A DNA stretch of 64,000 nt, taken from the NCBI GenBank assembly GCA_038496445.1, contig JALMLS010000562.1, positions 124,001-188,000 on the forward strand, written 5' to 3'. The notes beneath the pieces were generated by a model. The model did not search any database, was not told the DNA's origin, and saw only the letters and a list, made by a program, of their open reading frames with translations. Source of the DNA: Trichosphaerium sp. ATCC 40318 (lineage: Eukaryota > Discosea > Flabellinia > Trichosidae). The position numbers were made by a program, and so were the translations under genes. Shown here in pieces: positions 59,770 through 64,000 of the stretch; the first letter of the stretch is position 1; every line of letters begins with the position of its first letter.

Positions 59770-61086
59770 ATGAATGGTGCGTTTATTAAAACTGGTTGGG
59801 GCAGAGAGAACGATGCTCAAACATATCCGAATCAAATGCACCCAAACATGGGTCAAATGGGTACTTGTAAAATTAACGACACTATCTTTTGACACTTTGT
59901 CAGGCGGCCCACCAATGATGCCAGGCATGCATCAACCAATGATGCAAAACGCACCCTTTGGAGCTCCACCTCCAGGGATGCAGCCATTGCCTCCGCCTCC
60001 GGCAGACCATAACCACAAGAAATGCATCGACAACGTTGTACATCATATTGTAGAAAAGGGGATAAAGTTTGGTAATCCTGAGGTAGTGCTTCGTTTTATT
60101 GACACGTTGTAGAGGAATTTATGCAAAAGAAACAACAGAACAACCCACTGTTCGCATTTATTTTTGCTGGTGCCTTTTCAAATTATTACAAAGCTCTACT
60201 TGGTTCTGCAGGCACCGTGTTACATCACCGACCTGTATGTACGCCCGATCTTACCAGTGAGTACCGAAAACAGCTAACAGATATGATGTATAACCTCTCA
60301 ACAAACCAAAATAGTATACAGGTTAGAACGATGTCTTCTTTCTCAAATTACTAACTTTGGCGTTAGTCAGCAAAACAGTGGATAATTGAAAGATACGCAG
60401 TCCACGATGCCATATTCAACGAAGTTATGTTAATAGTAGAGGATGATATGGTCAATTACAAAATGCACACAGCTATTCTTTATGTGATAAATGACGTTCT
60501 ACATCACGTGTATGTTACAACTTCATTTTTACCATTTTTTGTTTATTTATTCTAGTGCAAAAGCGGAACCCACAAATAATGCAATAAAACCCTTGTTGCA
60601 CTCAGCATTGAAATATCTTCCATTTATTCTGTATTACCTCTATTCTGGAGATCAGAACGGAAAGCAAGCAGTAAATAAGGCAAGTAGATTCGTCAAAGAA
60701 GAACCCGTACTAACATATTTTAGGTGTTTGATCTGTGGGCGCAGTGGTCTATTTTAGATAGTGTTACATTGTCTTCCCTGCGCATGCAACTAGAAAAACC
60801 TTTTCCACCATTGCGTATGCCAATGCCGCAGCACAGAGGCCCACCTCAACCGCCACCAGGACCTCCTATACCGCAACCTCAACAAAATCGTAGACCAGAC
60901 TACGATTGTCCTCCTGGAATTTTTTCTTTACTGCTAAAGGACCGACCTGCTTCTCAAGCCTACCAGCCTATAGATTCTTCAACGATTCCAGCTGTAAAAC
61001 CTATTGGAAACGAGGCACAGAGTGTTGAAAAACACGTGCAAGATTTTTTGCAAAAGTTTAACATCAAAAAGACGCCACAAGCATAA
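59770..61086 (+). CDS. CHERP: CHERP homologue: SURP plus CID domain RNA-processing protein
   Basis: CHERP is a nuclear protein of the U2 snRNP neighbourhood that influences alternative splicing. The start at 59770 reads MNGAFIKTGWGRENDAQTYP, joined over an intron to a Pro/Met-rich stretch. The SURP module follows (CIDNVVHHIVEKGIKFGNPE joined to NNPLFAFIFAGAFSNYYKAL). The CID domain is next: LTSEYRKQLTDMMYNLSTNQ, AKQWIIERYAVHDAIFNEVM, YKMHTAILYVINDVLHH, KPLLHSALKYLPFILYYLYS and VFDLWAQWSILDSVTLSSLR. The SURP-then-CID order is diagnostic of CHERP. The C-terminus is a short Pro-rich end, and I see neither the RS-rich tail nor the G-patch of the animal protein, so it is a shorter version. Stop TAA at 61084-61086. 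Seven exons. Confidence 0.85.
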
Positions 61087-61179
61087 CAAACGTTCAAAAA
61101 AAACCACGTGATTGATGTTGGTTACATTGCCAAAAATCTTTTATTTATGTACAAATCCAGTTGGGTAAGATTTTGTAAC

Positions 61180-62011
61180 TCATTTGTTTTCTTTTTGCAA
61201 GAATAATTGCATTGCACAGTGGCATATTTCTCTACAAAGGAATTAAGCTGTTGTTTAGTTGTATTAAAATATAACGTACCTTTGGAAGCTGCGTTTGAGC
61301 CTCTCTGTGCTAAATGTACCAAAATCAAAAGGAAAATTTGGATACAGCAGGTGCAGGCAATCAGGATAATAGTTCCGCACAAGTCCACCGCCGCCCAAAT
61401 CACTAAGTTGTCTATGTGACACGCGAAGCCAATCATCCGGACATTTCACCTCTAGTGAGCTCTCCGCAGCTGTATGGTTGTTAGATTACTCGACTACGTG
61501 GCTCTGTACCCAGTAAGAAGTCTACAATGTTATCACTTGTGTGCCAATGTTTGTGCGGTGACTTTCTGACATGAGTATTAGACGATTTTAGTCGTTCTGT
61601 CGCGTACCCGAACTGCCAGGGTACCCATGGATGTTCTGGGTAGACGGTTTGGAGCATTCTATAAATTGACCCTTCATACCTACATTTGACGTTACATTTC
61701 GCGAAGGAGATTAGTGTAGTACTTTAATAGCAGTGTTTTGGCGTTGTTAGCGAAAAAGTGATACTTAGTCACTTTGTACCAGTGCTGCCACACTTCAATA
61801 CTTAATTTACGCCCTAAGAGGTCCAAGAAGTGCCTTTGATTATCTACTTTATTCCAGTAGCCAAATGGCATTGGGGCCTTTTTTCTACGCATACGCTTCC
61901 CATTGGAACTTCCTGTACCTCGTTTAATTCATCATTTTATCCAACCGTGTCACAAACCTTTGTAAAATTTTATCAACCCTCTTGCGCGTCTACTGACCAT
62001 GTGCGGTACAT
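61180..62011 (-). CDS. Protein with two ~60-residue Trp/Gly-rich repeat units, family unnamed
   Basis: Joined exons give about 200 residues in two related units. Unit 1: YWNKVDNQRHFLDLLGRKL, WQHWYKVTKYHF, LLLKYYTNLL and VYPEHPWVPWQF. Unit 2: DNIVDFLLEVKCPDDWLRVS, LSDLGGGGLVRNYYPDCLHL, LYPNFPFDF and RLKRSFQR. The pattern N-x-R-x-fhdhLg ... WY-x-V ... LL-x-YY-x-sL ... vYPeh-x-W-x-pW-x-F occurs as tandem units in many protist and some plant and fungal proteins, as I recall, without a settled function. The likely start is the ATG at 62011 with an intron after MYRTWSVDAQE. The last exon ends in TGA near 61182-61180. The start lies 80 nt from the divergent JmjC gene. Binding of nucleic acid is a guess from composition. 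Confidence 0.6.
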
Positions 62012-62091
62012 GTGAGAATCGTTGTTTAATTTGAAAATCAACAAGGTAAAACGTAGTCAGAATTCACGTATCCTGTACAGTTTGTTCCATA
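62012..62091. promoter_or_regulatory. Short divergent promoter region, 80 nt
   Basis: 80 nt separate the opposing start codons of the two-unit repeat gene and the JmjC gene. No element recognised. Confidence 0.4.
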
Positions 62092-63692
62092 ATGCTGGCT
62101 ATAGTGATAACCATACTTGTTTTGGTTATGCCATGCCATTGTAGCACTGACACTATTGCCAAGCTTAACAGGCGCATTGAAGCAATGAAAAATACTCGCG
62201 TAGCGTACGAAAGAGCTTTGTGGCATACAAGAGATCAATTACGAGAAATGACAGCGTATATCGAGTCAACAATAACAGACAGCGAAGTACGAGCAAAAAG
62301 ACATGTTACAGAGGTATTTAAACTATTTTTTTTGCCATTTCATAACCGAAATAGGTTGATAGACGCTCCAAACTATCATACGTTGAATTCTATCAAGAAT
62401 ACGCCATGAAATCAAAACCAGTAATTATAACCGACTACTCCACATCGTTTTTTGCTTCAGGCATCCCATGGACACGAAATCATATAACTGTACCTTGTCC
62501 CTAACGTATATTTGGTGTTCACACTGTTTAGCGTACTTGTAAAGGCTCTGAAGTTGAAATAAGTGTGCATGACCCAAAAGCAGAAGTACAAAAACTTTCC
62601 CTTTACCTTCTTGCTCTGACGCTTTTTTGCAACTTCTAGATTTGGGCTAAGCTTGCGGAGCACTCAATTATGCCTATTGAGAAGTACATGAAAGAATACG
62701 CGAAGGTAAGGCTTTTTTATCACGTGATCACAAAGTTAAACATAAATTGACACCTTTGCCAAACAGCGAGAAAGTTACAAAGATACAAATGAATTATTGT
62801 ATTTACATGATGTCCCACTACCTTATACTTGCCCTTCACTACTCGATGATTTTGTAATGCCAAAGTACTTTGCCCCAGGTATCTATCATTTGAGAGTACG
62901 TAGCATCTAACTATAGTAGATTTTCTACAAAAGGTTCCTCCAAAGTATGAAGACATTGATGTTAACTATGTAAATTACTGGCCAAGTCTGTATGTTCTTG
63001 TTTTTATCAGTCGCTGCTTTTTTGATTGTCACTAGCTTTGTGGGTCCAAAGGGTTCTCAATCATCACTGCATGTTGATGCTTTTGGTAGTAATTTCTGGA
63101 TGCTGGCACTTGAGGGAAGGAAAGAATGGTAACAGTTAAAATTAAGCCTTGGTATTTATGCATTTAGGAATTTTTTTGCTCCTCAGGATAGACTGTACTT
63201 GTACGAAGACAGAGGTAAATCCTTCTTCAACCTCGACACGTTTTCTCCTCCGCCTGAAGCCAGGCTTTTCGCTAGAACTAAAACTATGCATTGTATTCTT
63301 CAACCTGGAGAGTTACTTGTCGTACCAGGTGGTGCACCTCATCAGGTTTGATTGTTTTTTAAATATTTACTTAACTCGTTCCCTAGGTGAGGAATCTCGA
63401 TGACATAGTTGCCATCGGTACTCTACTCGTATAAATAACGCATTAACAACTCACTAGCTGGTAATTACATTGATGGATCAAACTACAGAAGTGTTGTTTC
63501 TGAATTCGAGTTAGAGGCTCATGCAGGTTCATTTCCTGCTGAAGTAATGTTGGATGAGCTCAGGTAAGCATTCTCATAATATTCTCGTGTATCTAACTGT
63601 CATCAAGGAACCTCGATTTACCCCAACTAATGTCACGTGTACCAAAGGATCTTAAATATGCAGATTTCAAAAAACAACAACCTAGACAATAA
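62092..63692 (+). CDS. JmjC-domain (cupin) dioxygenase with N-terminal signal peptide
   Basis: JmjC enzymes use Fe(II) and 2-oxoglutarate to hydroxylate or demethylate proteins. The start at 62092 opens MLAIVITILVLVMPCHCSTD, a classic signal peptide, then a helical segment (DTIAKLNRRIEAMKNTRVAY). The core follows: KPVIITDYSTSFFASGIPWT, then WAKLAEHSIMPIEKYMKEYA, YTCPSLLDDFVMPKYFAP, YWPSLFVGPKGSQSSLHVDA (iron ligands His and Asp in HVD), FWMLALEGRKEW, FFAPQDRLYLYEDR and QPGELLVVPGGAPHQV (third iron ligand His). This is JMJD4/6/8-like order. It ends TAA at 63690-63692. About ten exons. The signal peptide suggests it acts in the ER lumen or is secreted, as for JMJD8-like proteins. Substrate unknown. 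Confidence 0.82.
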
Positions 63693-63753
63693 TACAAACA
63701 AAAGGAAGAACGTATCATTTCGTTGTTCTTTTCTTTTTTTTTGAACAATTATT

Positions 63754-64000
63754 TTACATGAGATTACAATTAATCTTATTTGGAAGATCTTCAATCTTCA
63801 TATTTGTTGTATCTTGTATCTTTACGGATTCGTGTATATAAAACAGCATATAAGCAGCAGAAGACTCTAACTTTGTTGGATCTGCTGCTCTACATCTGCT
63901 ATCATCAAACAAATAAAAGTTGTCGTCATTCCTTGAAGAACCAGGTCAGCAGAAGAACAAATATTTGAAAAAAAAAAAAAGAAAAATCCACGTGTCATGG
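63754..64000 (-). CDS. Ubiquitin-specific protease, C-terminal exon (runs off right edge)
   Basis: On the minus strand, an exon from about 63931 to 63754 reads NDDNFYLFDDSRCRAADPTK then LESSAAYMLFYIHESVK, the C-terminal end of a USP catalytic domain (FxxFDDS ... SAAYhLFY). It finishes with TAA at 63756-63754. The Asn/Asp of the catalytic triad sits in the FDDS segment. Sequence from 63932 to the edge looks intronic (an AG acceptor with a T-rich tract ahead of it). The Cys box and the bulk of the gene lie outside the window, so the subfamily cannot be given. It is convergent with the JmjC gene, with 61 nt between stops. Confidence 0.75.

Noticed and set aside
1-64000. CRISPR arrays, insertion sequences, prokaryotic operons, integrated viral genes
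   Set aside because: No spaced direct repeats, transposase motifs, terminal repeats with target duplications, or viral hallmark genes were seen; the gene content and introns are eukaryotic.

Overview
This is a compact, AT-rich nuclear segment from a eukaryote, almost certainly a free-living or parasitic protist. Nearly every gene is broken by short spliceosomal introns (about 20-100 nt, most near 40-55 nt). Many introns begin GTAC or GTACGT rather than GTAAGT. Genes are packed on both strands with 80-600 nt between them, about one per 2.1 kb. I see no photosynthesis or plastid gene, no bacterial operon, no CRISPR array and no recognisable tRNA or rRNA. A threonine/proline (PTxxPT) stalk in one membrane protein is of the kind often seen in stramenopiles. 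That is only a weak lineage hint, because most other genes are conserved across eukaryotes.

Layout. 1-5.9 kb: N-terminus of major vault protein (cut by the window edge), a TMEM97/EXPERA membrane protein, a mitochondrial PPR-like protein, the ESCRT-III subunit CHMP3/VPS24 and a small unknown protein. 6.5-9.7 kb: a TLC-domain membrane protein, then a rearranged patch with two leucine-rich-repeat relics tail to tail, a secreted Cys protein gene, and a broken paralogue carrying a 115-nt near-identical inverted copy of its last exon. 9.9-17 kb: the repair ATPase CSB/ERCC6, golgin-84 and a seven-helix membrane protein. 17.4-21.8 kb: a long many-exon gene resembling the p101/p84 regulatory subunit of class IB PI3-kinase. 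21.9-30.4 kb: mitoribosomal mL45/MBA1, UDP-glucose 6-dehydrogenase, a REXO1-like protein without its nuclease domain, a tyrosine/dual-specificity phosphatase and a CRAL-TRIO lipid-binding protein.

30.7-48.4 kb: a multidomain RhoGEF with a filamin-like Ig repeat, splicing factor CWC25, a mitochondrial-type tRNA(Ile)-lysidine synthetase, two neighbouring type I receptor-like membrane proteins (one with Cys-rich modules, one with EGF-like modules, a PT stalk and a cytoplasmic tail of about nine GTVRAPNAGGRAG repeats), a RasGEF, and a small basic hypothetical gene. 48.5-64 kb: a giant USP9X-type deubiquitinase (about 10.8 kb), the splicing-linked CHERP homologue, a protein with two divergent ~60-residue repeat units, a signal-peptide JmjC protein, and the C-terminal exon of a second ubiquitin-specific protease at the right edge.

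Themes. Several genes are signalling or membrane-traffic parts (p101-like, RasGEF, RhoGEF, seven-helix protein, two receptors, CHMP3, golgin-84, CRAL-TRIO). Others are mitochondrial (PPR, mL45, TilS) or act in RNA processing and genome maintenance (CWC25, CHERP, REXO1-like, CSB). They do not form one pathway. The most unusual items are the p101-like gene, the nuclease-less REXO1-like gene, the tandem-repeat receptor tail, the ultra-short introns (22-29 nt), the CACGTG palindromes scattered through the window, and the folded-back duplication at 8.4-9.7 kb. Exon boundaries were read by eye, and gene ends are more certain than every splice site.
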